Assembly: GCA_045540295.1 (NCBI GenBank) | Contig: JAZQGY010000017.1 | Span: forward strand, 1 to 5,068 | From: SIG452 sp045540295 | GTDB taxonomy: Bacteria > Bacillota > Clostridia > UMGS1840 | Length of the DNA stretch: 5,068 bases | Direction: 5' to 3' | Position numbers and translations under genes: made by a program | Shown here: positions 4,930 to 5,068 of the stretch, piece by piece | Numbering within the stretch: position 1 is the stretch's first letter | How the letters are laid out: every line of letters starts with the position of its first letter | Notes under the pieces: generated by a model | What the model saw: the letters and a program-made list of their open reading frames with translations, nothing else | What the model was told of the DNA's origin: nothing | The model's database searches: none

Positions 4930-5068
4930 GCTGTCTCTCGGAGACAGGGAATGAACCTTGAAAACTGAATAACATAATGGACCTTGAAAATTCTAGAGTT
5001 TTTGAATTTGAGAACTACGAACGAATCAAGTAAATCGAGGAAAAGAAAAAGCGAAGCGAAAAGCTAGC
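4930..5068 (+). ncRNA. Probable rRNA operon 5' leader (partial)
   Basis: The transcript begins with a hairpin, CTGTCTC (4931-4937) and GAGACAG (4941-4947) with a TCG loop. It then carries two copies of ACCTTGAAAA, at 4955-4964 and 4981-4990. The segment CCTTGAAAACTGAATAAC closely resembles the CTTTGAAAACT(G/A)AA-type segments that I recall from 16S leaders and spacers of Firmicutes, where a boxA-type antitermination signal lies. There is no Shine-Dalgarno site with an open frame. The 16S gene itself is not in the window, so the identity is inferred from promoter strength and leader sequence; a tRNA operon is the main alternative. The feature runs off the right edge. Confidence 0.6.

Noticed and set aside
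1..5068. CRISPR array, tRNA genes, toxin-antitoxin or defence genes
   Set aside because: No regularly spaced repeats, no cloverleaf-like sequence, and no protein with such motifs was found on either strand.

Overview
The window looks like a chromosomal segment of a moderately AT-rich Gram-positive anaerobe, most likely a member of Clostridia (Bacillota). The signs are strong GGAGG Shine-Dalgarno sites, sigma-A promoters close to TTGACA/TATAAT, compact intrinsic terminators, a radical SAM protein of the PflX type, and an rRNA-type leader with a Firmicutes-style CCTTGAAAACTGAATAAC segment. The genus cannot be fixed from this sequence.

Layout, left to right. Bases 1-107 hold no gene I can defend. 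Bases 108-360 form a small non-coding element with inverted termini and nested hairpins, resembling the MITE-like repeats common in Clostridia. Bases 361-618 are a leader-like stretch that contains a near-perfect intrinsic terminator (555-588), placed just before the Shine-Dalgarno site of a 45-residue protein (619-756, GTG start). A bidirectional terminator (755-795) separates this small gene from a convergent two-gene operon on the minus strand. That operon is read from 3633 down to 804: a GH65 alpha-glucoside phosphorylase (729 aa), then beta-phosphoglucomutase pgmB (216 aa, TTG start), overlapping by 11 bases. A divergent intergenic region (3634-3820) carries one clear promoter for each direction. 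On the plus strand follows a PflX-like radical SAM protein (3821-4732) and its terminator (4823-4852). The last ~215 bases hold a very strong promoter with a phased A-tract upstream element and a structured leader. This is best read as the start of a ribosomal RNA operon whose 16S gene lies just beyond the right edge.

Functionally the clear unit is the GH65-pgmB pair. The phosphorylase splits an imported alpha-glucoside with phosphate, giving beta-glucose 1-phosphate and a free acceptor sugar; PgmB turns the beta-glucose 1-phosphate into glucose 6-phosphate for glycolysis without spending ATP on that glucose. The acceptor-side loop does not look like that of maltose phosphorylase as I remember it, so the natural disaccharide is open. 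No transporter or regulator for the operon is in the window. The radical SAM gene is of unknown function and is only a divergent neighbour. I found no defence system, CRISPR array, or clearly novel multi-gene system. The most unusual signals are the terminator embedded ahead of the small gene, the GH65 acceptor loop, and the architecture of the rRNA-type promoter.
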